A stretch of 38,474 nucleotides of DNA, from contig JAJPHO010000094.1 in the NCBI GenBank assembly GCA_021325215.1, positions 1-38,474 of the forward strand, read 5' to 3'. The position numbers were made by a program, and so were the translations under genes. Positions 28,633 through 38,385 of the stretch are shown here, in pieces. Below the pieces are notes generated by a model. That model searched no databases, was not told the DNA's origin, and saw nothing but the letters and a program-made list of their open reading frames with translations. The DNA comes from Alphaproteobacteria bacterium (GTDB lineage: Bacteria; Pseudomonadota; Alphaproteobacteria; Rhodospirillales; Magnetospirillaceae). The number at the start of each line of letters is the position of its first letter. Positions within the stretch are counted from its first letter, which is position 1.

Positions 28633-31600
28633 TTACATGTTGCGGCGGTATTGCCCGCCGACTTGATAAAGAGCGTCGGAAATCTGGCCGAGCGAGCAGA
28701 CCCGCACCGCTTCGACCAGCTGGGCGAACACATTCTGGTTGTTGATCACCGCGTCGCGCAATCTTTCCAGAGCCGCCGGCGACTCGCCTTGATGCCGATC
28801 ATGGAAATCGCGCAGGCGCTTCAGCTGATTGACCTTCTCGTCATCGGTCGAACGCTGCAGAACCACCTCGGCCTCGGCGGGCGGATTGGGGTTCAGGAAG
28901 GTGTTCACGCCGATGATGGGATAGGACCCGTCATGCTTCATATGCTCGTAATGCAGGCTCTCATCCTGGATCTTGCCGCGCTGATAGCCGGTCTCCATGG
29001 CGCCCAGCACCCCGCCGCGCTCCGAGATGCGCTCGAATTCCTGCAGCACCGCCTCTTCGACCAGATCGGTCAGCTCGTCGATGATGAAGGCGCCCTGATT
29101 GGGGTTCTCGTTCTTGGCCAGGCCCCATTCGCGGTTGACGATCATCTGGATCGCCACGGCGCGGCGCACCGATTCCGGCGTCGGCGTGGTGAAGGCCTCG
29201 TCATGGGCGTTGGTGTGCAGGGAATTGCAATTGTCGTAGATGGCGATCAGCGCCTGCAACGTGGTGCGGATGTCGTTGAAGTCCATCTCCTGGGCGTGCA
29301 AGCTCCGGCCCGAAGTCTGGACGTGGTACTTCATCTTCTGCGAGCGCTCGTTGCCCTTGTATTTGTCGCGCATCGCCACCGCCCAGATGCGGCGGGCGAC
29401 ACGGCCCAGCACCGAATATTCCGGGTCCATGCCGTTCGAGAAGAAGAAGGACAGGTTCGGCGCGAAATCGTCGATGTTCATGCCGCGCGCCAGATAGGCT
29501 TCGACGAAGGTGAAGCCGTTCGCCAGCGTGAAGGCCAGCTGCGAAATCGGGTTCGCGCCGGCCTCGGCGATGTGATAGCCCGAGATCGACACCGAATAGA
29601 AATTGCGCACCTTGTGGTCGATGAACCATTGCTGGATATCGCCCATCATCTTCAGCGCGAAATCGGTCGAGAAGATGCAGGTGTTCTGGCCCTGGTCTTC
29701 CTTGAGAATATCGGCCTGGACGGTGCCGCGCACCACTTCGCAGGTATGCGCCCGGATATGCTCGATCTGCTCGGCATTGGGGGCATGGCCATGGCGGACG
29801 GCATAGGCTTCGATCTGCTGGTCCATGGCGGTGTTGAAGAACATGGCCAGGATGATCGGCGCCGGCCCGTTGATGGTCATCGACACCGACGTGTCGGGCG
29901 CCGCCAGGTCGAAGCCGGAATAGAGCACCTTCATATCGTCCAAAGTCGCGATCGAGACGCCGGAATTGCCGACCTTGCCATAGATGTCCGGGCGCTCGTC
30001 CGGATCACAGCCATAGAGCGTCACCGAATCGAAGGCGGTCGACAGGCGGGTCGCCTTGCTGTCCTTCGACAGCAGCTTGAAGCGCGCATTGGTGCGGAAG
30101 GCTTCGCCTTCGCCGGCGAACATGCGGGTCGGGTCTTCGCCCTCGCGCTTGAATTGGAACACGCCGGCGGTGAAGGGGAAGAAGCCGGGCAAATTCTCGC
30201 GGCCCATCCAGCGGACCAGCTCGCCATGATCCTGGTAAGGCGGCAGCGCCACCTTGCGGATCTTGGAACCCGACAAGCTGGTGTGGGTCAGCGCGGTATG
30301 GATCTCCTTATCGCGCACCTTGACCACATAATCGTCGGCCTCGTAGCGGGCCTTCATTTCCGGCCAGCCGGCCAGCGCCTTGCGGACATCGGCGTCGAGA
30401 TGCTGCACGCGGTCGTCGGACAAAGCGGCGGCATCGCCCGGCGCCTTGCCTGCCGCGGTCAGGAGGCGGGCGGCTTCTGACAATTGCTGGGCTTCGCGGG
30501 CGATCTGCGCCTGGGCGTCGGAATGGGCCAGGTAATTGCGCACCGTCTCGGCGATCTCGGCCAGATAGCGCACCCGCGCCGCCGGCACGATGGCGGCGGA
30601 GGCCGAGGAGAAACGCTCCTTCGATTTGGGCAGGCGGCTGTCGCCCTGCTTGAAGCCCTTGGCGGTCAGCGCGTCGAGCAGGCCGTGATAGAGCGCGGTG
30701 ACGCCGTCATCATTGAAGCGCGAGGCGATGGTACCGAACACCGGCATCGCCGCCGGATCGACGCCGAACATTTCGCGGTTGCGCTGCATCTGCTTGCGCA
30801 CGTCGCGCAGCGCGTCGAGCCCGCCCTTGCGGTCGAACTTGTTGATCGCCACCAGATCGGCATGGTCCAGCATGTCGATCTTTTCGAGCTGGCTGGCGGC
30901 GCCGAATTCCGGCGTCATCACATACATGGCCAGGTCGGCGATCTCGCTGACCGCCGAATCGCCCTGGCCGATGCCGGGGGTTTCGACGATCACCAGCTCA
31001 TAGCCGGCCGCCTTGCACAGATCGATGATGACCGGAACCGAGTCGGGGATTTCCGACGCCGAAGTGCGGGTGGCGAGCGAGCGCATGAACACCGGGCTGG
31101 CCCCGGAAGACGAAGAGATGGCATTCATGCGGATGCGGTCGCCCAGCAGGGCGCCGCCGGTCTTTTTCTTGGACGGATCGATGGCGATGACGGCGATCTT
31201 CTGGTCGGGGCGGTCCAGACGGAACCGGCGGATCAGCTCGTCGGTGAGGGAGGATTTGCCGGCGCCGCCGGTGCCGGTGGTGCCGAACACGGGGACGCGG
31301 GTGCCGGCCGCCTTGCTGCGCGCTTCGGCGCGCTGGGCGGGGGAAAGCTTGCCGTTCTCGGCGGCGGTGATCAGGCGGGGCAGGCCTTCCATGCCAAGGG
31401 TCAGCGTGTCGAAATCGCAGCGCTGCAGCATGTCCTCGATCATGCCCTTGAGGCCGAGCGACTGGCCGTCTTCCGGCGAATAGATGCGCTCGACGCCGTA
31501 ATCATGCAGCTCGCGGATTTCGCGCGCCACGATCACGCCGCCGCCGCCGCCGAACACCTTCACATGGGCCGCACCGCGGCTGCGCAGCAGGTCGACCATA

Positions 31601-31872
31601 TATTTGAAATATTCGACATGGCCGCCCTGATAGGAGCTGACGGCGATCGCCTGGGCATCTTCCTGGATCGCGGCGGTCACCACCTCGTCGACCGAGCGGT
31701 TATGGCCGAGATGGATCACCTCGGCGCCGCCCTGCTGCAGCAGGCGTCGCATGATGTTGATGGCGGCGTCGTGGCCATCGAACAGGCTGGTGGCGGTGAC
31801 GATGCGAATCTGATGCTGCGGCTGAAAATGCTTCGCCGCGCTCTCGGGCAGTCGACGGGACCCTTCGGGCAT
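28633..31872 (-). CDS. icmF: Fused isobutyryl-CoA mutase with G-protein chaperone
   Basis: A 1079-residue adenosylcobalamin-dependent mutase. Order of parts: B12-binding domain (residues 20-150, with [10 protein letters not shown] at 30-39 carrying the cobalt-ligand region, and GGGGGVIV); a MeaB-like GTPase chaperone (about 190-430) with P-loop [19 protein letters not shown] and NKFD at 344-347; then the substrate-binding TIM barrel (about 540-1079) with [12 protein letters not shown] near the end. This order is diagnostic of IcmF rather than methylmalonyl-CoA mutase. It interconverts isobutyryl-CoA and butyryl-CoA. The start at 31872 follows GGGAGGAACATC. It is divergent from an AraC-type regulator and leads the acyl-CoA dehydrogenase operon. 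Confidence 0.95.
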   Translation of the reverse strand: MPEGSRRLPESAAKHFQPQHQIRIVTATSLFDGHDAAINIMRRLLQQGGAEVIHLGHNRSVDEVVTAAIQEDAQAIAVSSYQGGHVEYFKYMVDLLRSRGAAHVKVFGGGGGVIVAREIRELHDYGVERIYSPEDGQSLGLKGMIEDMLQRCDFDTLTLGMEGLPRLITAAENGKLSPAQRAEARSKAAGTRVPVFGTTGTGGAGKSSLTDELIRRFRLDRPDQKIAVIAIDPSKKKTGGALLGDRIRMNAISSSSGASPVFMRSLATRTSASEIPDSVPVIIDLCKAAGYELVIVETPGIGQGDSAVSEIADLAMYVMTPEFGAASQLEKIDMLDHADLVAINKFDRKGGLDALRDVRKQMQRNREMFGVDPAAMPVFGTIASRFNDDGVTALYHGLLDALTAKGFKQGDSRLPKSKERFSSASAAIVPAARVRYLAEIAETVRNYLAHSDAQAQIAREAQQLSEAARLLTAAGKAPGDAAALSDDRVQHLDADVRKALAGWPEMKARYEADDYVVKVRDKEIHTALTHTSLSGSKIRKVALPPYQDHGELVRWMGRENLPGFFPFTAGVFQFKREGEDPTRMFAGEGEAFRTNARFKLLSKDSKATRLSTAFDSVTLYGCDPDERPDIYGKVGNSGVSIATLDDMKVLYSGFDLAAPDTSVSMTINGPAPIILAMFFNTAMDQQIEAYAVRHGHAPNAEQIEHIRAHTCEVVRGTVQADILKEDQGQNTCIFSTDFALKMMGDIQQWFIDHKVRNFYSVSISGYHIAEAGANPISQLAFTLANGFTFVEAYLARGMNIDDFAPNLSFFFSNGMDPEYSVLGRVARRIWAVAMRDKYKGNERSQKMKYHVQTSGRSLHAQEMDFNDIRTTLQALIAIYDNCNSLHTNAHDEAFTTPTPESVRRAVAIQMIVNREWGLAKNENPNQGAFIIDELTDLVEEAVLQEFERISERGGVLGAMETGYQRGKIQDESLHYEHMKHDGSYPIIGVNTFLNPNPPAEAEVVLQRSTDDEKVNQLKRLRDFHDRHQGESPAALERLRDAVINNQNVFAQLVEAVRVCSLGQISDALYQVGGQYRRNM

Positions 31873-31929
31873 GATGTTCCTCCCAGAACTTGTTCCCACC
31901 GTAAAGGAAGGTCAATTCATGGTCTATGC

Positions 31930-31953
31930 TGTCATCCCTCAAAATATATGACA
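31930..31953. promoter_or_regulatory. Dyad in the icmF-araC divergent gap
   Basis: TGTCAT (31930-31935) and ATGACA (31948-31953) form 6-bp arms around an AT-rich 12-nt spacer, 13 nt before the AraC-type start. It is the only strong symmetry in the 93-bp gap and a plausible regulator site. Confidence 0.45.
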
Positions 31954-31965
31954 TAAAATGCCATC

Positions 31966-32958
31966 ATGCAGATCACCGGCGTATCGCATCTTTTCGTCGA
32001 GGCCCTGCTCGAAGGGGCGGAGGCCCGGGGTATCGATCCCGTGCCGCTGCTGGCTGCCGCCGGTATCGCGCCTGGGCAGCGGCGGGTTTCCACCCAGGCC
32101 TATGCTACGCTGATGAAGTCGGTGGCGCTGGCGCTGGACGATGAATTCTTCGGCCGCGACTCGCGCCGGATGAAGCAGGGCAGTTTCGCCATGCTGTGCC
32201 ACGCGGTGCTCGGCTGCCGCACCTTGCGCAGCGCGCTGGCCCGGGCGGTTCGTTTCTACAATCTGATGCTCGAGGACACGGTGGTGGCGGTGACCGAGAC
32301 GGATGGCATGCTGCGTCTGGAAACCCGCTCGTCGCGGCCGGTCGCCCTGTTCGCCCATGAAAATCTGCTGCTGTTCCTCCATCGCCTGGCCTGCTGGCTG
32401 ATCAATCGGCGCGTTCCGGTGGCGTCGCTCGGTTTCGCTTACCCGGTGCCCGAACGGGTGGCGGAATATCCGCTGGTGTTCGGTACCGAGGCACTGTTCG
32501 GCCAATCCTGTTCCTTCCTCGGCATCGATGCCCGCTATGGCAGCCTGCCGCTGGTCCGTGACGAGGCGGCGCTGAAGGAGTTCCTGGCCCTGGCGCCGGA
32601 AAATCTGTTCGTGCGCTACCGTCCCAGTCACGGCACCGCGCATATGGTGCGGCTGCATCTGGCGGCGATGAAGCTGATCGACTGGCCGGACTTCGCCGAG
32701 CTGGCGCGGTCGCTCGGCATGTCCGCCTCGACCCTGCATCGCCGCCTGGCCGACGAGGACAGCAATTTTCAAATGATCAAGGACCAGATCCGCCGCGAGC
32801 GCGCGCAGGCTTTACTGCGCCAGGGCGGTTTGAGCGTCATGGCCATCGCCGAGGAGCTGGGGTTCGCGGAACCCAGCGCCTTCCACCGCGCTTTCCGTAA
32901 ATGGACGGGACGGGCGCCGGGGCAATTCCGCAGAGAAACCGTATTGGGAGGAGTATAA
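31966..32958 (+). CDS. AraC family transcriptional regulator
   Basis: A 330-residue regulator of the OruR-like group. The N-terminal arabinose-binding-like domain starts VSHLFVEALLEGAEARGIDP. The C-terminal double HTH (about 235-325) reads DFAELARSLGMSASTLHRRL, then MAIAEELGFAEPSAFHRAFR and KWTGRAPGQFR, the classic AraC/XylS signature. It is divergent from icmF and overlaps thiolase by TAATG, so it probably controls acyl-CoA metabolism genes on one or both sides. The effector may be an acyl-CoA or organic acid, which is inferred. Confidence 0.92.
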   Translation: MQITGVSHLFVEALLEGAEARGIDPVPLLAAAGIAPGQRRVSTQAYATLMKSVALALDDEFFGRDSRRMKQGSFAMLCHAVLGCRTLRSALARAVRFYNLMLEDTVVAVTETDGMLRLETRSSRPVALFAHENLLLFLHRLACWLINRRVPVASLGFAYPVPERVAEYPLVFGTEALFGQSCSFLGIDARYGSLPLVRDEAALKEFLALAPENLFVRYRPSHGTAHMVRLHLAAMKLIDWPDFAELARSLGMSASTLHRRLADEDSNFQMIKDQIRRERAQALLRQGGLSVMAIAEELGFAEPSAFHRAFRKWTGRAPGQFRRETVLGGV

Positions 32959-34136
32959 TGGAAGACGTGGTCATCGTTGCCGGCGTTCGCACGGCGGTGG
33001 GAGATTTCGGCGGCAGCCTGAAGGACATTCCCCCCACCGAACTGGGCGCCAAGGTGATCGCCGAGGCCGTCCGCCGCGCCGGCATCGAGCCCGGTGAGGT
33101 CGGCCATGTGGTGATGGGCACTGTGATCCCGTCCGAGCCCAAGGATATGTATCTGGCCCGCGTCGCCGCCGTCGGCGCCGGTATCCCGGCCGAGGTTCCG
33201 GCCCTGACCGTCAACCGTCTGTGCGGCTCCGGCCTGCAGGCGGTGGTGTCGGCGGTGCAGTCCCTGGCGCTGGGCGATTGTTCGGTCGCCGTGGCCGGCG
33301 GCGCCGAGAGCATGAGCCGTTCCGGCTATCTGATGCCGTCGGCGCGCTGGGGCACCAAGATGGGCGATTCGCCGGTGGTCGATCTGATGCTGGGCGCACT
33401 CAACGACCCCTTCGGCAACGGCCATATGGGCATCACCGCCGAGAATGTCGCCGCCTCGCACGGCATCGGCCGCGCGGCGCAGGACGCCTTCGCCGCCGAA
33501 AGCCACCGCCGCGCCGCCGCCGCCATCGCCGATGGCCGCTTCAAGGATCAGATCCTGCCGATCGATATCCAGGTGAAGAAGGAAACCGTCTCCTTCGCCA
33601 CCGACGAGCATGTGCGTGGCAACGTTACCGCCGAAAGCCTGGCCGGCCTGCGCGCCGCCTTCAAGAAGGACGGCACGGTGACGGCGGGCAATGCCTCGGG
33701 CCTTAATGACGGCGCCGCCGCCCTGGTGCTGATGACCGCGGCCGAAGCGGCTCGCCGCGGCCTCAAGCCGATGGCCCGCGTCACCGGCTATGCCCATGCC
33801 GGCGTCGATCCCTCGGTGATGGGGCTCGGCCCGGTGCCGGCGGTGCAGAAGCTGCTGGCCAAGAGCGGTCTGACCGTCGAGGATTTCGACGTGATCGAAA
33901 GCAACGAGGCCTTCGCCGCCCAGGCCTGCGCGGTCAGCCAGGATCTCGGCCTGCCCTCGGCCAAGGTCAATCCCAATGGCGGCGCGGTGGCGCTGGGCCA
34001 TCCGGTCGGGGCGACCGGCGCGATCATCCTGGTCAAGCTGATCTACGAGCTGCAGCGAACCGGCGGCAAGCACGGCCTCGCCACGCTGTGCATCGGGGGC
34101 GGCCAGGGCATCGCCATGGCGGTCGAGGCGCTTTGA
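32958..34136 (+). CDS. Acetyl-CoA acetyltransferase (thiolase)
   Basis: A 392-residue thiolase from ATG 32958, which shares its A with the stop of the regulator gene. The nucleophilic cysteine is in LTVNRLCGSGLQAVVSA (near residue 88). ESNEAFAAQACAVSQDLG lies near 313. The C-terminal catalytic pair is NPNGGAVALGHPVGATGA (His, near 348) and CIGGGQGIAM (Cys, near 378). The length and motifs fit biosynthetic-type acetoacetyl-CoA thiolase (PhaA/AtoB), although degradative 3-ketoacyl-CoA thiolases look similar. The coupling to an AraC regulator next to icmF links it to butyryl-CoA metabolism. Confidence 0.93.
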   Translation: MEDVVIVAGVRTAVGDFGGSLKDIPPTELGAKVIAEAVRRAGIEPGEVGHVVMGTVIPSEPKDMYLARVAAVGAGIPAEVPALTVNRLCGSGLQAVVSAVQSLALGDCSVAVAGGAESMSRSGYLMPSARWGTKMGDSPVVDLMLGALNDPFGNGHMGITAENVAASHGIGRAAQDAFAAESHRRAAAAIADGRFKDQILPIDIQVKKETVSFATDEHVRGNVTAESLAGLRAAFKKDGTVTAGNASGLNDGAAALVLMTAAEAARRGLKPMARVTGYAHAGVDPSVMGLGPVPAVQKLLAKSGLTVEDFDVIESNEAFAAQACAVSQDLGLPSAKVNPNGGAVALGHPVGATGAIILVKLIYELQRTGGKHGLATLCIGGGQGIAMAVEAL

Positions 34137-34948
34137 CGCGCGCGGGAGAAATGGGGCGCGCCTGCCTGGCCGCCCTGAGTCTCCTGCCGGGGGCTGCGCT
34201 CGGCCAGGCGCAGCCGCCGCTGATCACCTGGATGCAGGCCGATACGCCGCCCTTCCATATCGACGACGGTCCGCTGGCCGGGCAGGGCATCAAGGACCGG
34301 CAATTCCACTTCCTGGCCGAGCATCTTCCGCAATTCCGCCACCACCTGATGGTGGCCAGCGTGGCGCGCAACTGGTACGCCATCGAACATTCCGACGGGG
34401 TCTGCATCATCGGCGTCGCCAGCACGGCGGAACGCGAGAAATTCACCCTCTACAGCCGGCGCCGGCTGACCGGTTTCGGCTCACGGGTGATCATCCGCCG
34501 CGAAGACTCCGCCCGCTTCGCGGCGTTTCTCGATCCTCAGGGCGAAATAGATCTCGGCGCGCTGTCGCGCTCCACCGCTCTGGCGGGCGGCTTCGTCTCG
34601 ATGCTGCACTATGCCGAGCCGATCGGCGCCTTCCTGGATGACCCGAAACGGACTGCGCGCCTCGACAAATTCGTCACCCCGCCGCAGCTGTTCAATGTGC
34701 TGAAGGCAAAACGGGTCGATTATGTGTTCGGTCAGGCGGTCGAGGCAGCCTATTACGCGCAGCCGGGCGAGCTTACGGCTTTGCAGATCAAGGGAACGGG
34801 GGCAATCGGCGGGGGCCTGGGAATCGGCTGCTCCAACGGAGAGCTCGGCCGCAAGGTCATCAAAGCCATCGATGCCCTGCTGGCCGATGATCAGATGTGG
34901 TCCGACTATATCCGGCCTTATGGCGATTGGAGCCTGGGCGGGAATTAA
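34133..34948 (+). CDS. Periplasmic solute-binding-like protein (TIGR02285-like)
   Basis: About 271 residues with a signal peptide (GRACLAALSLLPGAALG, then QAQPP). The start is either TTG 34133, which overlaps the thiolase stop as TTGA and follows GAGG, or ATG 34151. The mature N-terminus LITWMQADTPPFHIDDGPLA, then GQGIKDR, matches what I recall of TIGR02285, a branch of the family 3 solute-binding proteins. Other landmarks are CIIGVASTAEREKFTLYSRR and LKAKRVDYVFGQAVEA. No permease or ATPase is nearby, so it may be a sensor-like or orphan binding protein. The stop overlaps the convergent TAXI gene. Confidence 0.75.
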   Translation: MTRAGEMGRACLAALSLLPGAALGQAQPPLITWMQADTPPFHIDDGPLAGQGIKDRQFHFLAEHLPQFRHHLMVASVARNWYAIEHSDGVCIIGVASTAEREKFTLYSRRRLTGFGSRVIIRREDSARFAAFLDPQGEIDLGALSRSTALAGGFVSMLHYAEPIGAFLDDPKRTARLDKFVTPPQLFNVLKAKRVDYVFGQAVEAAYYAQPGELTALQIKGTGAIGGGLGIGCSNGELGRKVIKAIDALLADDQMWSDYIRPYGDWSLGGN

Positions 34949-35922
34949 CGGATCGGCTTGGGCTTGGCTTCGTCATAGAAGCGCTGGGCGCCCGGATGGA
35001 GTGCCACGCCGAGGCCGTTCACCGCGCCGGCCGGCGTGATCGGCGCGCCGCCGCGGCGGGCATCCATCAGCAATTGCTGGGTCTCGGGCTGCCAGAGCGA
35101 GCGTGTGATGCCATAGACCAGATCGTCGGGGAGGCTGGCCGAAACCACGAAGGTCAGCCCTACCGCGATGGTCGGTGTGTCGCCCTCGACGCCGAGATAG
35201 GTGCCGCCCGCGATGCGGCTGGGTTCCAGCAGACGGTCGGCCTGGCGCATCTTCTCGACGGCGGGTCCGGTGATCGGCAGCAGGCGGATCGGCTTGATCT
35301 TGGCCAGTTCGGCGATGGTCGGCACCGGCGCCTCGTCCATCACGAAGAAAGCGTCGAGCTTGCCGGCCAGCATGGCGTCGGCGGCCAGCGCCGAGCGCTG
35401 GTTCTCCTCCTTGACGTCATTGTCCTTGAAGCCCAGCGCGACCAGCAGCTGGTGCGCATGCAGATGGGTGCCCGAGCCTTTCTCGCCCAGGGAAACCCGC
35501 TTGCCCTTGAGGTCGCGCAAGGATCGGATCGGCCCGTCGCGCAGCACCACCAGCTGCATCTGGTCGAGCGCCAGATTGCCGATGGCGCGCAGAGTCTCGG
35601 CCCGCTTGCCCTCGAACATCGGCACGTCGGCCTCGGTCAGCGCCGCGTCGAGGCGGCCCTCGGCCAGGGTCTCGATATTGTCCTCGGAACCCGCCGTGGC
35701 CGTGGCCACCGCGATCAGACCGGGCACGCCGCAGGCGCCGACATGGGTACAGGGCAGGCCTGGCGGCGCGCTGATGGCGCTGGCGATCAGGCTGCCGAGC
35801 GGAAAGTGGGTCTCGCCCGGCGGGCCGGTGCCGACGCGGAGATAGCGCGCCTCGTCGCCCGATGCCGACGTCGCCAGCATCGCAAAACCAAGCATCGCGT
35901 AGATGAGGGATGGTCTCGACAT
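34945..35922 (-). CDS. TAXI family TRAP transporter solute-binding protein
   Basis: A 325-residue periplasmic binding protein with a signal peptide (SLIYAMLGFAMLATSASG, then DEARYLRVGTG). TAXI landmarks are YLRVGTGPPGETHFPLGSLI, a CTHVGACGVPG segment, ALTEADVPMFEG, then LKGKRVSLGEKGSGTHLHAH near residue 135 and MLAGKLDAFFVMDEAPVPTI. Binding proteins of this group deliver small organic acids or glutamate-like ligands to a TRAP permease. None is encoded in the window. ATG 35922 is preferred over the upstream ATG, which would precede an arginine-rich tail. It may be read from the folA operon, 34 nt upstream. Confidence 0.88.
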   Translation of the reverse strand: MSRPSLIYAMLGFAMLATSASGDEARYLRVGTGPPGETHFPLGSLIASAISAPPGLPCTHVGACGVPGLIAVATATAGSEDNIETLAEGRLDAALTEADVPMFEGKRAETLRAIGNLALDQMQLVVLRDGPIRSLRDLKGKRVSLGEKGSGTHLHAHQLLVALGFKDNDVKEENQRSALAADAMLAGKLDAFFVMDEAPVPTIAELAKIKPIRLLPITGPAVEKMRQADRLLEPSRIAGGTYLGVEGDTPTIAVGLTFVVSASLPDDLVYGITRSLWQPETQQLLMDARRGGAPITPAGAVNGLGVALHPGAQRFYDEAKPKPIR

Positions 35923-35956
35923 TGCGCCCCGACTATAGCGCGGAACCCGGTCCCCG

Positions 35957-36427
35957 TCAGTGACGCCTCTCATAAGTCACGAAGGCGACAGCGGGATCGC
36001 TTTCCGCCGGCTGCCGGGCGATTTCCTGCCAGGCGGCGCGGTCCCAATTGGGGAAATGCACGTCGCCCTCATAGGCGCGCTTGATCTCGGTCAGGTAGAA
36101 CCGGTCTGCGCGCGGCAGCGTCTCGGCGAACAGCGAACTGCCGCCGATCACCAGGATTTCGCCGTCGCCACCCTTGGCCAGAGCCTCGTCCAGGCTGTGC
36201 GCGACGAGCACGCCGTCCGCCGTGAAGTCTTTGTCGCGGGTGATCACGATGTTGGTGCGGTTGGGCAGCGGGCGGCCGATCGACTGGAAAGTCTTGCGGC
36301 CCATCACCACGGTCTTGCCCGAGGTGATCCGCTTGAAGTAGCGCAGATCCTCGGGGATGTGCCAGGGCAGGGTGTTGTCGCGGCCGATCACGCCGTTCTC
36401 GGCGACCGCGACGATCAGCGCAAGCAT
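35957..36427 (-). CDS. folA: Dihydrofolate reductase
   Basis: A 156-residue chromosomal-type DHFR. The N-terminus LALIVAVAENGVIGRDNTLP, then WHIPEDLRYFKRIT, includes the folate-site Trp and the acidic residue (here Glu26 in PEDL). VVMGRKTFQSIGRPLPNRTN and VIGGSSLFAETLPRADRFYL are the NADPH-binding landmarks. It regenerates tetrahydrofolate from the dihydrofolate made by thymidylate synthase, encoded immediately upstream. The ATG shares its A with the thyA stop (TGATG). Confidence 0.95.
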   Translation of the reverse strand: MLALIVAVAENGVIGRDNTLPWHIPEDLRYFKRITSGKTVVMGRKTFQSIGRPLPNRTNIVITRDKDFTADGVLVAHSLDEALAKGGDGEILVIGGSSLFAETLPRADRFYLTEIKRAYEGDVHFPNWDRAAWQEIARQPAESDPAVAFVTYERRH

Positions 36428-37218
36428 CAGATCGCCACCGGCGCGGAGATCGCCGGGTGCGGGTCGTAGCCGGTCAGGGTGAAGTCCTCGAACGTGAAGC
36501 CGAACAGGTCCTTTACCTCGGGATTCAAGGTCATCGTCGGCAGCGGGCGCGGTTCGCGCGACAGCTGGAGATCGGCCTGCTCGATGTGATTGGCATAAAG
36601 ATGCGCGTCGCCGAAGGAATGGACGAAATCGCCCGGCTTCAGCCCGGTCACCTGCGCCAGCATCAGGGTCAGCAGCGCATAGGAGGCGATGTTGAACGGT
36701 ACGCCGAGGAAGATGTCGGCGGAACGCTGGTAAAGCTGGCAGGACAGCTTGCCGTCGGCGACATAGAACTGGAACAGGCAGTGGCAGGGCGGCAGCGCCA
36801 TCTTGTCGACGTCCGCCGGGTTCCAGGCGGATACGATCAGCCGGCGCGAATCCGGGTTGCGCTTGATCATCTCGACCAGCTTGGCGATCTGGTCGATCGG
36901 GCCGTCGGCGGACGGCCAGCTGCGCCATTGCGCGCCATAGACCGGGCCGAGATCACCATTCTCGTCGGCCCATTCGTCCCAGATGGTGACCTTGTTGTCC
37001 TGCAGGTACTTGATGTTGGTCTCGCCCTTCAGGAACCACAGCAGCTCGTGGATGATCGAGCGCAGATGGACCTTCTTGGTGGTCACCAGCGGGAAACCCT
37101 CGGACAGGTCGAAGCGCATCTGCCAACCGAACAGGCTGTAGGTTCCCGTACCCGTGCGGTCCGCCTTGAAGGTGCCGCCTTCGCGCGCCGCCCGCAGAAG
37201 ATCGAGATATTGATGCAC
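36427..37218 (-). CDS. thyA: Thymidylate synthase
   Basis: A 263-residue ThyA, the normal length. Visible motifs are [40 protein letters not shown], the active-site [13 protein letters not shown] (near residue 147), [20 protein letters not shown] and [10 protein letters not shown]. It methylates dUMP to dTMP using methylene-tetrahydrofolate. Translation begins at GTG (37218-37216), which shares its G with the TAG stop of the upstream gene. DHFR follows with a 1-nt overlap, so three genes are coupled. Confidence 0.96.
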   Translation of the reverse strand: MHQYLDLLRAAREGGTFKADRTGTGTYSLFGWQMRFDLSEGFPLVTTKKVHLRSIIHELLWFLKGETNIKYLQDNKVTIWDEWADENGDLGPVYGAQWRSWPSADGPIDQIAKLVEMIKRNPDSRRLIVSAWNPADVDKMALPPCHCLFQFYVADGKLSCQLYQRSADIFLGVPFNIASYALLTLMLAQVTGLKPGDFVHSFGDAHLYANHIEQADLQLSREPRPLPTMTLNPEVKDLFGFTFEDFTLTGYDPHPAISAPVAI

Positions 37219-37979
37219 TAAAACCTACTCCTCGCCTTTTCCAGCGCCTTGGCGACGCGATCCGCCCATAGTAGCTGTCCGGCTGGATCTCCCACAAGAT
37301 CTTGTCGGATTTCCAGCCCGACATGCAGCAGGCCGCGCTTCTCGCCATGGACGGGCAGGGTGTGGTCGGTGGCGTCGGTCATCGCATAGGGCTGATTATC
37401 GGCGACCAGCACGCCATCCTCGGCCAGTGCTTCCTTCAGCGCCAAGGCGAAGCGCCCGTCGCGATTATACATCACCGCCGCCTGCATCTCGCGGACGCTG
37501 CCTTTGAAGACCGGCGTCATGGTGTGCTGTGCGATCAGGATGGTCTTGCGGCCCTGGCGCGCCCGTTCGTCGACCAGGGCGGCGATATGATCGTGATAGG
37601 GCGCATGAACCGCCAAACGGCGCGCTTCGCGTTGCTCGTCGCCGAGAGTCTCGTTGCCCGGAATGACGGTGAGCTCGCTGACCGCGGGAACCGCGCTCGG
37701 CACCGAAGGCGCGCGGTTGCAGTCCATCACCAGCCGGGAATAATTCTGCGCCACCAGCGCCGCGTCGAGCGCCGCCGAAACATGGTCGGCCACCGCCAAC
37801 GCGCCGATGTCCCAGGCGATATGGCGGACCAGCTCGCTCTCGGGCAGCCCGAGAGCGTTCAGGCCCCTGGGAATCCGCCGGCTGGCATGGTCTACGACAA
37901 TGACGAAATCCGAGCGTCCGTCACGCCGTTTTTCGGCGACGGCCGGCGGTTCGTCGGCGGTTAGGAGAGATTTCAGCAT
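37218..37979 (-). CDS. N-formylglutamate amidohydrolase family protein
   Basis: A 253-residue HutG-like hydrolase of the N-formylglutamate amidohydrolase family. Family blocks are [20 protein letters not shown] (metal-site region), [30 protein letters not shown] and [12 protein letters not shown], then [14 protein letters not shown]. The metal-ligand His and Glu residues of the family appear intact. In histidine degradation it would release formate from N-formylglutamate. No other hut gene is near, and the coupling to thyA-folA suggests a different or broader role. Confidence 0.85.
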   Translation of the reverse strand: MLKSLLTADEPPAVAEKRRDGRSDFVIVVDHASRRIPRGLNALGLPESELVRHIAWDIGALAVADHVSAALDAALVAQNYSRLVMDCNRAPSVPSAVPAVSELTVIPGNETLGDEQREARRLAVHAPYHDHIAALVDERARQGRKTILIAQHTMTPVFKGSVREMQAAVMYNRDGRFALALKEALAEDGVLVADNQPYAMTDATDHTLPVHGEKRGLLHVGLEIRQDLVGDPAGQLLWADRVAKALEKARSRF

Positions 37980-38129
37980 GACGTAATGGATTAATTTAGG
38001 CGTAAGGCGTTAAATCTGTGTAGCCCCAAAATTCTCACAGGTGCCCGGGTTGCAGGGGCTTCCCAACGGTGGGTAAATGCCTTAAACACTGCCTCCCCTT
38101 TCTCCAGGCATCTTCGAGGTGGCTTTACC
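37980..38129. other. Intergenic region with promoter potential
   Basis: A 150-bp gap between two divergent genes. AGCCCC (38022-38027) and GGGGCT (38055-38060) can pair across 27 nt. GAGG at 38116-38119 is the SD of the next gene. AT-rich sequence near 37985-38015 could hold the leftward promoter. Nothing else is clear. Confidence 0.4.
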
Positions 38130-38330
38130 ATGGCGCGGCGCGAGGTCGAATCCGGTCAGAAATACAGTCCCCCCGGCACGAGCACCGTGTGGGTGGTGGT
38201 CGATCTGACACAGGACGCCGAGGGCATCGCCCATGCCCGCCTGGTGCGCGCCAATGATTCCACCGCGGTCAAGATGATCTCGGTCTCGGCCCTGCGCGAT
38301 CAGCGCCTGTATCGCCTGGTCGAAGAATAA
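38130..38330 (+). CDS. Small conserved-looking hypothetical protein
   Basis: A 66-residue soluble basic protein, MARREVESGQKYSPPGTSTV followed by WVVVDLTQDAEGIAHARLVR, ending DQRLYRLVEE. It reads as a short beta-rich domain with no signal peptide. The SD (GAGG) is 10 nt from the ATG. It precedes the SRP RNA gene by about 55 nt. I do not recognise the family. Confidence 0.6.
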   Translation: MARREVESGQKYSPPGTSTVWVVVDLTQDAEGIAHARLVRANDSTAVKMISVSALRDQRLYRLVEE

Positions 38331-38334
38331 AGCG

Positions 38335-38348
38335 GGTGTAATTACACC
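38335..38348. promoter_or_regulatory. Perfect 14-bp palindrome upstream of ffs
   Basis: GGTGTAATTACACC is self-complementary over all 14 bases. It lies 4 nt after the stop of the small gene and directly before the candidate -35 box of the SRP RNA promoter. Without a T run it looks more like a protein-binding site than a terminator. Confidence 0.5.
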
Positions 38349-38379
38349 TTGCGTTTTACCTATCCGCCCCTGATATAGT
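38349..38379 (+). promoter_or_regulatory. Candidate promoter of the SRP RNA
   Basis: TATAGT (38374-38379) is a good -10 box. TTGCGT (38349-38354) is a weaker -35 with a 19-bp spacer. Transcription would begin near 38386, where the SRP RNA homology starts. Confidence 0.45.
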
Positions 38380-38385
38380 CCCCCT

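Noticed and set aside
30484-31956. 490-codon plus-strand open frame opposite icmF
   Set aside because: His/Asp/Ala/Gly-rich antisense shadow of a certain gene; no domain or start signal.
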